NCBI GenBank assembly: GCA_024642665.1
Contig: JAHEAR010000011.1
Span: 26,939 to 90,938, forward strand
DNA: 64,000 bases
Direction of reading: 5' to 3'
From: Bacteroidota bacterium
GTDB taxonomy: Bacteria; Bacteroidota; Bacteroidia; Chitinophagales; Saprospiraceae
The translations under genes and the position numbers were made by a program. Each line of letters opens with the position of its first letter. Within the stretch, counting starts at the first letter, position 1. The notes under the pieces were generated by a model, which was not told the DNA's origin, did no database searches, and worked only from the letters and a program-made list of their open reading frames with translations. This document shows positions 53,401 to 61,460 of this stretch, one piece after another.

Positions 53401-54544
53401 TGCCATGCAGGTGGAAGATGCGAACGGAACTTCTGCTACAGCTGCTTTTGAAGTATTAGAGCCAAAACCGTTGGTGCTTGTTGCTGAAGACATCGCACCT
53501 GCTAATACCGGTGATAATGATGGAAGTGTTACGCTTAAAGCCTCCGGTGGAACAGGTCAATACACATTGGAAGGTGCTTCATGGCCATCCGGAGCTGCCT
53601 CGAACAAACTAAGCCTGCTTAAACCAGGGGTATATAATTATACGATAAAAGATGAGGCCGGATGTACTGCTCAAACTTCAGTGACGATCACGGAAGATAT
53701 CTTACCTCTATCAGTTACTATCAATCAAACTGAAAAAATACTATGTGCCGGAACGGGAACAGCCAGTCTGCAAGCGACGGTCAAAGGTGGAAAGGCTCCG
53801 TTCACGTATACCTGGAGTAATTCTTCAACTGGTGCTTCCGCATCAAATCTTCCTGAAGGAAAATATAAAGTGACCGTGAAAGACGTAACAGGTCAGACCG
53901 CTGAGAGTGAGTTTGATATTCCTGCTCCAAAAAAACTTTCGGTGAATGCTGACAATCTTCGGTCCGCCACCAATGATCGAATCAAAGATGGCAAAGGAAA
54001 GGTCGAAGTAACCGGGGGTACCGGTCCATTCACTTATTTCTGGAGCTCCGGAGAAACATCGGTTCAAGCCGAAAAGCTTCCGTTAGGACCCGGCACATTA
54101 GTCGTGACGGATGCCAATGGTTGTTCAGCGTCTACTCAGTTTATCATCAAAGAAAAAGTCCTTCCGGAATTAACGGCTGCCCGACTTTCATCCGGCGAAC
54201 CGATTCGCATGGAGAAGATTCAGTTTGATGCAGACAGTATTGTAATTCGCGAAGATGCTAAATCTTCGATTGATGAATTATATGAATTTCTTTATGACAA
54301 TCCGACGATCATCATAGAAGTATCCGGGCATACCAACGGGCTTCCAGCGGATGATTATTGTGATCGCATCAGTACGGAGCGTGCGCAATCAGTTAAGGCT
54401 TATCTGGTGGCTAAAGGGATTGAAGATCGTCGCGTGATATCTATTGGTTATGGTAAGCGAAAGCCTATTGCGACCAATCAGACGCCGGAAGGAAGAAAGC
54501 GTAATCAGCGTGTGGAGATACGGTTGATTAAGATTGAGGAGTAG
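50495..54544 (+). CDS. OmpA-anchored surface protein with N-terminal propeller and 12 SprB-type repeats
   Basis: From the ATG at 50495 (1349 residues) the protein starts with a signal peptide (MNKSFYKLLFILLIAFHLAPTVSAQ); the 13 codons upstream to 50456 do not fit. Residues ~30-305 are propeller strands of the two-component-regulator type (IWIGTQREGAF, AWIATDDGML, IWTGTDDKGLYLI). Residues ~320-1235 hold 12 SprB-like repeats (GG-x-x-x-Y-x-Y-x-W-x-x-G ... Y-x-V-T-V-T-D) in alternating A and B types. The C-terminus is an OmpA domain (IQFDADSIVI, VSGHTNG, ISTERAQSVKAYL, GYGKRKPIA, GRKRNQRVEI), which should bind peptidoglycan. The repeats resemble SprB, the gliding adhesin, but no T9SS sorting domain is present, so this is a periplasm- or outer-membrane-anchored protein. 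Confidence 0.88.
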   Translation: MNKSFYKLLFILLIAFHLAPTVSAQEQVLVVERCKALNQKSPINNIWVDEENIKWVSNTDGLHKVLAIDLVQKVSIPAGTTSLLTIRGGNANIEWNTAEMQSLLGGVEISSASYDPSSKSIWIGTQREGAFQVALSPLRILQQFNIKNKKLSSNQINDIYIQKDGKAWIATDDGMLSGNGSKWSLEERYLNFVGVDAWGDNLWILGDDFLWQVDQRGKWNPVAIELKNVEGKLRDIAVDARGRIWIASNMMTGYDVSLTKYQEFGPGQYFTSQYVNCLDVDHDGSIWTGTDDKGLYLIQWESAMTANIVMDTPLDCKNLQPTAVLSAKVIGGEAPRIYQWSTGASDEKISGLAAGKYSLTVTDAKGIIKTAEYEIPDPSITLAFEVVRSSSGAAEGDGSVNLLVNGGSGQMTYLWDNGEKKQLAEKLTTGTHSVTVTDENGCSATTAFSVTEKVLPLSVTLNVLADNKCANGAIGEIEAVVSGGKPPIKYQWSEKGAIEKKITNRTAGEYSVTVADAAGQTATGFATVTAPQALEAYFENISAAKLGVDNGHAQVKVAGGTPPYSYKWDNGATTEQVKNLSFGKHTMTITDANGCTDVQTIDILEDIAMLGVIIKDAGQINCAGQATGSLRLDISGGKGPYTYAWSDGQTTAMAEKLPAGYYTVTVTDVTGSTFTSSFDVTQPSPVTAIATADAASSTNGMDGKASVKGSGGTGTYSYVWDNEEISNKATKLTAGLHTVTVTDAAGCSTTASVEISENILALAVTLEQTEKVKCAGTAEGAINALIKGGKDPFTYSWSNGSTSPSLANVGDGLYTITITDVTGHSATSVITINSPKQLVAEVNVEKSASTNQSDGKATISVTGGTGKYTYAWDNGEQNSKAVSLGAGTHKVIVTDENGCTVESSVIITENILPLSVIVEQSSDIKCASQSTASLTAKVNGGKPPYAIQWKGPGKTYTGESISQLAAGQYAMQVEDANGTSATAAFEVLEPKPLVLVAEDIAPANTGDNDGSVTLKASGGTGQYTLEGASWPSGAASNKLSLLKPGVYNYTIKDEAGCTAQTSVTITEDILPLSVTINQTEKILCAGTGTASLQATVKGGKAPFTYTWSNSSTGASASNLPEGKYKVTVKDVTGQTAESEFDIPAPKKLSVNADNLRSATNDRIKDGKGKVEVTGGTGPFTYFWSSGETSVQAEKLPLGPGTLVVTDANGCSASTQFIIKEKVLPELTAARLSSGEPIRMEKIQFDADSIVIREDAKSSIDELYEFLYDNPTIIIEVSGHTNGLPADDYCDRISTERAQSVKAYLVAKGIEDRRVISIGYGKRKPIATNQTPEGRKRNQRVEIRLIKIEE

Positions 54545-54626
54545 CGGTAGATTTATTATTTTAGAAATGTTTATTTGTTTAAATGTTTAAGGTTTAAGAG
54601 GTTATCCCAAACTCCTTGTAATGGAA

Positions 54627-54656
54627 TTGAATTTTGGTTTTAAAGATTTATATTTG
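54627..54656 (+). promoter_or_regulatory. tRNA promoter
   Basis: TTG (54627-54629), 19 bp, then TATATTTG (54649-54656), an exact TAnnTTTG element ending 9 bp before the tRNA. Its position before an RNA gene validates the promoter pattern used elsewhere in this annotation. Confidence 0.7.
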
Positions 54657-54665
54657 TGCCCTTCA

Positions 54666-54739
54666 GGGCCCATAGCTCAGTTGGTTAGAGCACCTGACTC
54701 ATAATCAGGTGGTCCCAGGTTCGAGCCCTGGTGGGCCCA
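54666..54739 (+). tRNA. tRNA with CAU anticodon (Met, possibly Ile2)
   Basis: The 74 nt fold into a full cloverleaf: acceptor GGGCCCA/TGGGCCC, D stem GCTC/GAGC with loop AGTTGGTTA, anticodon stem CCTGA/TCAGG with loop CTCATAA (anticodon CAT), and T stem CCAGG/CCTGG with loop TTCGAGC. The discriminator is A, and CCA is not encoded. The acceptor begins with G-C, so it is not an initiator. It is read as elongator tRNA-Met, but an Ile2 tRNA modified to lysidine also has CAT and cannot be excluded by eye. Confidence 0.95.
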
Positions 54740-54745
54740 CATCTT

Positions 54746-54779
54746 AAAGACAGATCTGCATCAGGTCTGTCTTTTTTTT
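54746..54779 (+). terminator. Intrinsic terminator after the tRNA
   Basis: AAAGACAGA (54746-54754) and TCTGTCTTT (54766-54774) form a 9-bp stem around an 11-nt loop, followed by a continuous T-run to 54779. It is 6 bp after the tRNA. Confidence 0.88.
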
Positions 54780-54835
54780 GCTCCATAATCACATTCGCTT
54801 GCTTCAAGACATATGATGATAAAGAAATATTAAAC

Positions 54836-55081
54836 ATGCGCGATAAAGTATCTTTCTATATACTTTTCAGCAAGTCAATCAATACGTATTATTCCGGAAT
54901 TACTACCGAGGATATAGAATCACGAATCATCAAACATAACACCTCTCAATACGGACACAAGTATACATCTGCAGCTACAGATTGGGAGCTGAAACGATTG
55001 ATTCCTTGCGATAGATATTCGATCGCTCGGAAAACAGAACTTTATACAAAGCAAATGAAGAGTCGAACATTTACTGAGTAG
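54836..55081 (+). CDS. Small GIY-YIG-domain protein
   Basis: The 81 residues from the ATG at 54836 match a single GIY-YIG nuclease domain. VSFYILFSKSINTYYSGIT holds the two paired Tyr-Ile/Tyr-x-Gly strands, ESRIIKHNTSQYGHKYT the conserved Arg and His, and ARKTELYTKQMK the catalytic-type Glu. All four usual active-site positions are present, though GIY has become FYI and YIG has become YSG. Such short proteins are common in Bacteroidota and have unknown roles. The longer open frame upstream overlaps the tRNA and terminator and is not used. Nothing identifies it as part of a mobile element. Confidence 0.8.
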   Translation: MRDKVSFYILFSKSINTYYSGITTEDIESRIIKHNTSQYGHKYTSAATDWELKRLIPCDRYSIARKTELYTKQMKSRTFTE

Positions 55082-55172
55082 ATAATCGCCGTTAAAATAG
55101 AAAGAGATATATTGTTTGAAGTCGTAGCCGCCATATGACTTCCCTCACACCGTATTAGGAAAGGCCTCAAAT

Positions 55173-58100
55173 CTAGTTCAGCAAATCCCATCTTTCATTA
55201 ATACCTCCTAAAGCATTTTCCAACATCTCCACAGCTTCTGTCATCTGCTCAGTTATTTTTACATCCGCATCCTGGAGCAAATTCAATACGAACAAACACT
55301 TATACTGAAGACCCACCACTGTTTCCTGATCCATTGGTGTCGCAGCAATACTGCCGTACATCGTATCCGGATTGCCGGGTGCACCATTTCCTCTTAATGC
55401 TTTTAATCCATCCGAAGCATTATTCATTTGATCAATCGCCTCACGTATCATTTGTAATTCATGATAAGCATCATAAACCTTCAAGCTCATCTCGCTTTGC
55501 TTTTTCAGATCTTCCATGGATGCCAATACACGTGGATCAATACGTACAGTTATACGTTTTTCCATAGCCTTTCCATCCACTGTCAACCGCACGATGTATT
55601 GGCCGGGAAGTACAAAAGGTCCGAATGGCCCACTCGGTGTATTTTTATAAACTGCTGCAATGGAAAACTGCCTCCTGACCCCTGCCGGAGGTTCATACCG
55701 TAAGTCCCAAATGAATCGATGATGACCAATACTTGTATCTAATTTTTGCTCCGGCCTGATCCAATACGTAGGATGTGCTAAAGAGTTCGTGTCAATTTCT
55801 TCTGATGGACTATCGCTTCTATAGGTTCGGATCAACTTACCATCACTATCCAGAATCTCAAGGATGACCAGACCGGCATTCCTGTTGAGTTGATAATCCA
55901 ATATGGCACCATCCGGTGGATTCTCCCCGGTAGGTTCTTCCGGAGGTAAAGGCGTATCACTAAACATATTGTCTCGAACACGCGTAGCAAGCGGTGGCTG
56001 AAATAAAAATGCATTACCGGATTGCGCTTCCACCATCTCTCGCAATGGGGCAATATTATCCAGTATCCAAATCGAACGACCATGCGTTCCTACGACAAGA
56101 TCATCTTCATGGATGACCAGATCCCGTATAGAACTCGCCGGCATATTGTTTCGAAGGGATTGCCAGTGTTGACCATCGTCGATTGAAAAATATACTTCCC
56201 GTTCTGTCCCTGCATATAACAATCCAGGTTTTTTCGGATCCTCTCTTACAACATTGACCGGACCATTGGGATTCATACCATGCGTGATCAGGGTCCATGA
56301 TTTTCCACTGTCTTTTGTTCGGTATATATAAGGTGTCATATCGTTTTTTCGGATGGCATTGATAGCGACATAGGCAGTGCCTTTATCAAAATGACTTGCA
56401 TCGATTTGTGAAACCTTGTCCCATGAAGTCATAGCCAGTGGTGTGACTTCTGTCCAGTCATTTCCACCATTTGTTGTGAGATGCAAACGTCCGTCATCAG
56501 TACCTGCCCAAATAATATTGACCTCCAATGGCGAGGGGCCCACTGCATAGATTACTCCACGTCGGGCCATGGTCTCCATAGCCTCTGTTTTATAATGCCC
56601 CACACTTGCCGGCACTTCCGGTTGTTCATATGTCAAATCGGGACTGATGATCTCCCAGCTATGTCCTCCATTCATAGTTTTCCAAAGCACATTGGTGGCA
56701 AACAGGAGCATGTCATCATCCGCCGGATGGAACATTAATGGCATGGTACGAACAAAACGGTATTTGCCGGATCGCACAGCCTCAGGAGCGACATTTTGTG
56801 ACTGGCTTGTTTTCTTATCAAATCGCATAACCCGGCCACCATAAATAATATTTGGATCTTTAGGATCCACGGCAACATAGGCATACTCATCTGCACCTAC
56901 ACCCATAAACTCCCTGAAGCTAATCTGTCCACCATTTCCTCTGGAGGCAATCCCAATCGCCCCACTCTCCTGCTGTCCACCATACACTGAATATGGAAAG
57001 TCATTGTCGGTTGACACGTGATAAAGTTGCGCCGTAGGTTGGTTGTACCAGGAGCTCCATGTTCTCCCTGCATTAACAGTAACTACCGCGCCCTGGTCCG
57101 CCACAAATAACATGATATCGGGGTTGATCGGATTGATCCAGATGCGATGATAATCATCCCCGCCCGGTGCCCCTTTCAGTGACATCCAGGTCTTACCGCC
57201 ATCTGCGGAAGTATAGGACGCAACATTGGCTATATACAATCGATTCGGATCTGTAGGGTGAACTTTTATTTCCCCAAAATCTCCTCCTCTGCCCCATAGC
57301 CTGTGGTCTCCATGCAGGAAGGTCCAACTTTCACCGGCATCAACACTCTTATAAATTCCGGCTCCTTCTCTCGCATCCACTACGGCAAACATCAGATTGG
57401 AATTACTCGGTGCAATGGCCACGCCTACACGTCCCAAACCTTGTTCATTTGTGGGTAGCCCGTTGCTAAGTTTTCGCCAATGCTCTCCGCCATCTGTTGA
57501 TTTATAAAGTCCACTGTTAGGACCTGAAAACGCAGCATTTTCCCAGGGGCCTTCCTGATGCTCCCACATATCCGCATAAAGCACATTAGGGTTGTTGGGA
57601 TCAAATTCAACCTGCATGGCTCCGGTGTACTGATTAATATAGAGCACCTTTCGCCATGTCTTTCCTCCATCAGTTGTTTTGAAAACACCACGCTCTTCAT
57701 TAGCGTCATACGGATGTCCGAGACCCGCTACCAAGACGATATCAGGATTAGTTGGATGGACTACAAGGCGTCCAACTTGCTGCACATCCCGAAGCCCCAT
57801 GTGCTCCCATGACTTTCCACCGTTTATACTTTTGAAAATGCCATCACCAACACTCAGATCAGGTCTGTGCAATCCTTCGCCGCTGCCAACATAAATAATC
57901 TGAGGATTGGATGCTGATACGGCAATGTCTCCAACGGATCCGGTAGGTGCTTCATCAAAAATCGGATGCCACGTGCGTCCGTAGTCATCTGTTTTCCAAA
58001 CCCCTCCATTGTTTACGCCGATATAAAACACATTTGGTTGCGATGGGATGCCGATACCGCCTACCGTTCTGCCGGCGCGGAAAGGTCCTATCATCCGATA

Positions 58101-58208
58101 ATTCAGATCCTGATAGGCTGTCGCTTTTATGGATTGACCCTGAGCGAAATGAATGCAAATAGCGCATACAATAAAAATGCAAAGTCTTAAATAGATCGTA
58201 CTGCGCAT
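55173..58208 (-). CDS. VPS10/BNR-type surface or periplasmic propeller protein
   Basis: The 1011-residue protein begins with a signal peptide (LRLCIFIVCAICIHFAQGQS) and belongs to a widespread bacterial family that starts YRMIGPFRAGRTVGG. It has VPS10-like propeller repeats to about residue 720 (KTDDYGRTWHPIF, KSINGGKSWEHM, KTTDGGKTWRKV, KSTDGGEHWRKL, KSVDAGESW, TTNGGNDWTEV). A beta-sandwich (~790-890, with RFIWDLRYEPP) and a C-terminal helical bundle (MEDLKKQSEMSLKVYDAYHELQMI) complete it. Annotated relatives are often called glycosyl hydrolases, but no catalytic residues are visible. No T9SS sorting domain ends the protein, unlike the two other propellers in this window, so it is probably periplasmic or outer-membrane-associated. 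It reads toward the GIY-YIG gene. Confidence 0.85.
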   Translation of the reverse strand: MRSTIYLRLCIFIVCAICIHFAQGQSIKATAYQDLNYRMIGPFRAGRTVGGIGIPSQPNVFYIGVNNGGVWKTDDYGRTWHPIFDEAPTGSVGDIAVSASNPQIIYVGSGEGLHRPDLSVGDGIFKSINGGKSWEHMGLRDVQQVGRLVVHPTNPDIVLVAGLGHPYDANEERGVFKTTDGGKTWRKVLYINQYTGAMQVEFDPNNPNVLYADMWEHQEGPWENAAFSGPNSGLYKSTDGGEHWRKLSNGLPTNEQGLGRVGVAIAPSNSNLMFAVVDAREGAGIYKSVDAGESWTFLHGDHRLWGRGGDFGEIKVHPTDPNRLYIANVASYTSADGGKTWMSLKGAPGGDDYHRIWINPINPDIMLFVADQGAVVTVNAGRTWSSWYNQPTAQLYHVSTDNDFPYSVYGGQQESGAIGIASRGNGGQISFREFMGVGADEYAYVAVDPKDPNIIYGGRVMRFDKKTSQSQNVAPEAVRSGKYRFVRTMPLMFHPADDDMLLFATNVLWKTMNGGHSWEIISPDLTYEQPEVPASVGHYKTEAMETMARRGVIYAVGPSPLEVNIIWAGTDDGRLHLTTNGGNDWTEVTPLAMTSWDKVSQIDASHFDKGTAYVAINAIRKNDMTPYIYRTKDSGKSWTLITHGMNPNGPVNVVREDPKKPGLLYAGTEREVYFSIDDGQHWQSLRNNMPASSIRDLVIHEDDLVVGTHGRSIWILDNIAPLREMVEAQSGNAFLFQPPLATRVRDNMFSDTPLPPEEPTGENPPDGAILDYQLNRNAGLVILEILDSDGKLIRTYRSDSPSEEIDTNSLAHPTYWIRPEQKLDTSIGHHRFIWDLRYEPPAGVRRQFSIAAVYKNTPSGPFGPFVLPGQYIVRLTVDGKAMEKRITVRIDPRVLASMEDLKKQSEMSLKVYDAYHELQMIREAIDQMNNASDGLKALRGNGAPGNPDTMYGSIAATPMDQETVVGLQYKCLFVLNLLQDADVKITEQMTEAVEMLENALGGINERWDLLN

Positions 58209-58391
58209 GTCGGTATATTTTTGTTTCCCGAGATTACTACTTTATTGGAAGATAAACAAGTTGGAAAAATTGATTTCTTCTTCCATTGGCGAGGTATAGC
58301 ATTTGGATCAGATAAAATAATATTGAAACCTCACTAAAAAAGCCAGACCAAAACAAGTCTTATTTTTTTGATTATTTGCTCTTTGATTTCA

Positions 58392-59600
58392 TTACAAATT
58401 CGCCTTGATCACCTCTTCCAACTTCTCTTCCGTCCCCTCACCATACCCAATTTGATTAAATAATATCTTGCCATCTTTTCCAATGATATACATCGTTGGA
58501 TATCCCGATACATGATATTCTTTTGCGACATCCTTTCCTCCTAAAAGCACAGTATATGTCACGCCACGCTTAGCAAGGAATTCATCAATATGATCCTTCT
58601 CTTTTGTATCGTAAGGATCTATTCCGATCATCTTCAATCCCTGGCTCGCATATCGCTCATGCAGATCCTGCAGAGCCGGAAGCGCCTGCATGCATGGATA
58701 ACAAGCCTTATAGAAAAAATCAATCACGACCACACTGCCTTTTAAGGAGGAAAGGCTGACAGAATCATCCGTTAGCGAAATCAGATTCCACTCAGGTGCT
58801 ATCGTATCAACAGGCAAGGGTTCCGGACTCTTGTAGGGCACATAGTCTTTAAGTTGAATGTAGGCAGGAATGGAGGCCATTGAAATCTGATGCTCAACAT
58901 CCTTATGATCCGGGTCATATTTTAAAAGCTCAATATTTTCATACTGGACCATTGTATCTCCCGCCATCACAAGCTCATAGGTGATTGTATGTCGGATGGG
59001 CAGGTAGTTCTTTTGGTCAATCCAAAAATGAAACTGAGCTTTTATCATTTGCATCATATCCTCCGGGTCATTTTCCGGGGTCGCATCCATGACTATATGA
59101 TCCACATGAGTCCCTCTGATTTTTTCCTTTCCCACATAGCGAAACGTATTGTCCTCATCGTCTAAATCATCCTGATCCGGCAGCGGTTTACTTTTCCTGT
59201 TGAATAATGGTTCATAGAACTCATAATTATGACTATAAGCATTAATCTCTTCTGCCCACAAAGCCTTTGACATCACGCGGCCTGTACTATCTTTTGAAGC
59301 ATAATTGACGAATTCCTCCCCGGTATACATTGCATCTCCGATCTGTCCATCTGCGTAAAAACTTTGATAATGAAATGCTGATGAGTAAAGTGTATCATCC
59401 GCCAGCTTTTTAAAATAACAATGGAAGGCCGTAGTAACGGTGTCGTTTCCGGACATATATTTCTGGCTGTGCGTCATTTCATAATATCCACTTTGAACGG
59501 ACTGACATTTGTCAAAGGAAGCTTTTAATATTTGTCTTGCATTTTGCCCCGGGCAGAAAAAGAAACCAAATAATAATACGGTCGTACAAAAATATTTCAT
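58392..59600 (-). CDS. Exported thioredoxin-fold (TlpA-like) protein with N-terminal lipoprotein-sorting-like domain
   Basis: The 402-residue protein has a signal peptide (MKYFCTTVLLFGFFFCPGQNA); the ATG at 59600 is chosen over one at 59666, which would precede the signal with 22 extra residues. Residues ~25-260 form a beta-rich half (YYEMTHSQKYMSGNDTV, FHFWIDQKNYLPIRHTITYE) resembling LolA/LolB-like outer-membrane lipoprotein-sorting folds. Residues ~275-402 are a TlpA/AhpC-type thioredoxin domain, with active-site CYPC near 295-298 and VSGYPTMYIIGKDGKILF. It probably keeps periplasmic thiols reduced. Pairing the two folds in one protein is unusual but occurs in Bacteroidota. The gene at 59699 precedes it by 98 bp on the same strand. 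Confidence 0.83.
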   Translation of the reverse strand: MKYFCTTVLLFGFFFCPGQNARQILKASFDKCQSVQSGYYEMTHSQKYMSGNDTVTTAFHCYFKKLADDTLYSSAFHYQSFYADGQIGDAMYTGEEFVNYASKDSTGRVMSKALWAEEINAYSHNYEFYEPLFNRKSKPLPDQDDLDDEDNTFRYVGKEKIRGTHVDHIVMDATPENDPEDMMQMIKAQFHFWIDQKNYLPIRHTITYELVMAGDTMVQYENIELLKYDPDHKDVEHQISMASIPAYIQLKDYVPYKSPEPLPVDTIAPEWNLISLTDDSVSLSSLKGSVVVIDFFYKACYPCMQALPALQDLHERYASQGLKMIGIDPYDTKEKDHIDEFLAKRGVTYTVLLGGKDVAKEYHVSGYPTMYIIGKDGKILFNQIGYGEGTEEKLEEVIKANL

Positions 59601-59698
59601 GTGAAATCCATTTTTATTCCATGTGCCAATTACTGTCTCAAGTCGATTTACAACCACAAATGCCATTCACTTTCCTGGCAATCGTCAAACAAATGCTT

Positions 59699-60625
59699 TT
59701 ACCGCAAGGCTCCCTTAAACCAACTGATGATTTCATTGTCTCTTCTTTCAACATCTTTTCCGGATAAACTGTGATTACCACCCCTTAAAACGACCAGCTG
59801 GTAATCCTTGCCGAACTTATTCATTTGGGTCGCCAAATCAATACTTTGCTGAGGGTCTATTGTTTCGTCATGACTACCGGCCATAATTAACAAGGGCACA
59901 TTAATTTCCTCCGCCCACTGTACCGCTGAACGTTTGGCATGAAGCGATTCTTTGTTTGCGTCATAATCCGGCCAGATGTAATGAGCAATGTTACCGGCAA
60001 CTTCATCTCCTTCCATATATTTTCCAAAATCTGAAATGACGCCATACACTGCAGCGGCCTGAACAGGAAAACCTGCTTTCAGCAATTGCAAGGTCATGAA
60101 GCCACCTCTGGATTCTCCAAGCAAAAAAAGATTTCGGAGATCAACATATCCTCTTGATTTGATAAATGGTAACACATTCCAAATATCCGCCAGATCTTTT
60201 CCACCGACTTCATCTTTCCCTTCGCTTCCCTCACTTTCTCTCAAAGCCGGCGCTACGACCATAAATCCATGTGACACCAGCTTGTGAAATAAAGGCAGAT
60301 AATCCATCACCATATTGTTTCGGATATATCCGCCCCGATTGAATATCACCAAAGGATATTTTCTGGCGGATGAATCCGCACTGGTACGTGCGACATATGC
60401 GACAACTTTCAGCCCCATACTCTCATACGTCAGCTTTTCATAAAGAATAGCTTTATCGGTTCGCAGACTATCATAGACTGCATGAGAATAATAATCAATA
60501 CCATCCGGAATACTATCATACGCTGGAAATGCAATCGGTTCTACAGAAAGAATCTGCCCTCCGGATTGTCCAAAAGCAAACAAAGGCAAAATCAACAGGG
60601 CAAGGATCATCTGGAATTTTCTCAT
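59699..60625 (-). CDS. Exported alpha/beta hydrolase, prolyl-oligopeptidase-like
   Basis: From the ATG at 60625 the protein is 308 residues with a signal peptide (MILALLILPLFAFGQS). It has YPLVIFNRGGYIRNN, the oxyanion-side strand, then VDLRNLFLLGESRGGFMTLQLL with the nucleophile Ser in GESRGG (near residue 170), LLIMAGSHDETIDP (acid Asp) and LRGGNHSLSG (His). It should be a periplasmic peptidase or esterase of the S9/dienelactone-hydrolase group. The ATG at 60649 in front of the signal adds eight residues and is less likely. The substrate is unknown. Confidence 0.85.
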   Translation of the reverse strand: MRKFQMILALLILPLFAFGQSGGQILSVEPIAFPAYDSIPDGIDYYSHAVYDSLRTDKAILYEKLTYESMGLKVVAYVARTSADSSARKYPLVIFNRGGYIRNNMVMDYLPLFHKLVSHGFMVVAPALRESEGSEGKDEVGGKDLADIWNVLPFIKSRGYVDLRNLFLLGESRGGFMTLQLLKAGFPVQAAAVYGVISDFGKYMEGDEVAGNIAHYIWPDYDANKESLHAKRSAVQWAEEINVPLLIMAGSHDETIDPQQSIDLATQMNKFGKDYQLVVLRGGNHSLSGKDVERRDNEIISWFKGALR

Positions 60626-61036
60626 AAGAATGTATTTACTATAAAGCATTTATATTAAATATAAAGTAGCCGGACCATGAAATTATCAATACTATTATAA
60701 ATGAGGGCTTATATTTTCTAATCCGCAACAACATCAGAGATTTCATAACCTTCTTCAAACGCAAAATTACGACTCACAAGTCTTGTATGCTGCAATAAAT
60801 TTAATATTTAAGGATACCCATGAAGTCGACTATACTGGTTTTGAAATTCAAATTTAAAGTTCACCCTTGTTGCTACACTCAGTCGCTGGGAAAACAATTC
60901 CAATCAAAACTTTATATCCATTAACACTGTTCCCTTTCGGAATGCTAATTTTGATCTCTGCAATAAGACATAATCAGAAAAGATATAAAATAATCTAAGC
61001 TTTGAATGAAAGCTCCGGATGATCAGAACCTAAATA
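60626..61036. other. Intergenic region, 411 bp
   Basis: No gene is recognised between the hydrolase and the VOC protein. On the minus strand 29 codons ending HTRLVSRNFAFEEGYEISDVVAD* (60721-60810) look protein-like but stop upstream at once. They may be the remnant end of a lost gene, or chance. Confidence 0.4.
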
Positions 61037-61387
61037 ATGATGCATATGACCAACAATCACATCAACTATATTGAATTTAAAGCCAGGCATCTGGAAAGCA
61101 TCAAAGCATTCTATTCAAATGCTTTTGGATGGTCTTTTACAGACTACGGCTCTTCCTATACATCCTTTAACGAAAGTGGACTGGAAGGCGGTTTCGAGCA
61201 ATCGGATGAGACCATCGTCAATGGTGCATTGGTAATACTGTACTATAAGGAACTAGAACAAATAAAGGCAAGAGTGGAAGAACTGGATGGTGTTATTTCC
61301 CGGGAGATATTTTCGTTTCCGGGAGGAAGACGGTTTCACTTTATTGATCCCTCGGGCAACGAATTAGCCGTATGGTCAGATCAATAG
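61037..61387 (+). CDS. VOC-family (glyoxalase/bleomycin-resistance fold) protein
   Basis: The 116-residue protein has one beta-alpha-beta-beta-beta vicinal oxygen chelate pair: INYIEFKARHLESIKAFYSNAFGWSFTDYG, then YKELEQIKARVEELDGVI and GRRFHFIDPSGNELAVWS. The final strand's Glu is the usual metal ligand. The family includes lyases, dioxygenases and binding proteins, and the reaction here is not predictable. The ATG at 61037 is followed by another at 61046 that would give the more typical N-terminus. It is 73 bp upstream of the lipoprotein gene. Confidence 0.86.
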   Translation: MMHMTNNHINYIEFKARHLESIKAFYSNAFGWSFTDYGSSYTSFNESGLEGGFEQSDETIVNGALVILYYKELEQIKARVEELDGVISREIFSFPGGRRFHFIDPSGNELAVWSDQ

Positions 61388-61393
61388 TATACG

Positions 61394-61401
61394 TATCTTT
61401 G
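61394..61401 (+). promoter_or_regulatory. -7 promoter element before the lipoprotein gene
   Basis: TATCTTTG is an exact TAnnTTTG match lying 6 bp after the VOC stop. No TTG lies 19-20 bp upstream, so the promoter is only half supported. Confidence 0.35.
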
Positions 61402-61460
61402 CTTCTGTTTTTATGCAACTCTACACACATTATCCAATCCATTATTTGAATCTATTAATT

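Noticed and set aside
54666-55081. tRNA as an integration site with the GIY-YIG gene as mobile-element cargo
   Set aside because: No integrase, no repeat of the tRNA 3' end downstream, and no composition change. The GIY-YIG gene is an ordinary small gene.
60721-60810. 29-codon protein-like fragment on the minus strand
   Set aside because: It is closed by a stop immediately upstream and no frameshift partner is convincing. Noted in the intergenic entry but not called a pseudogene.
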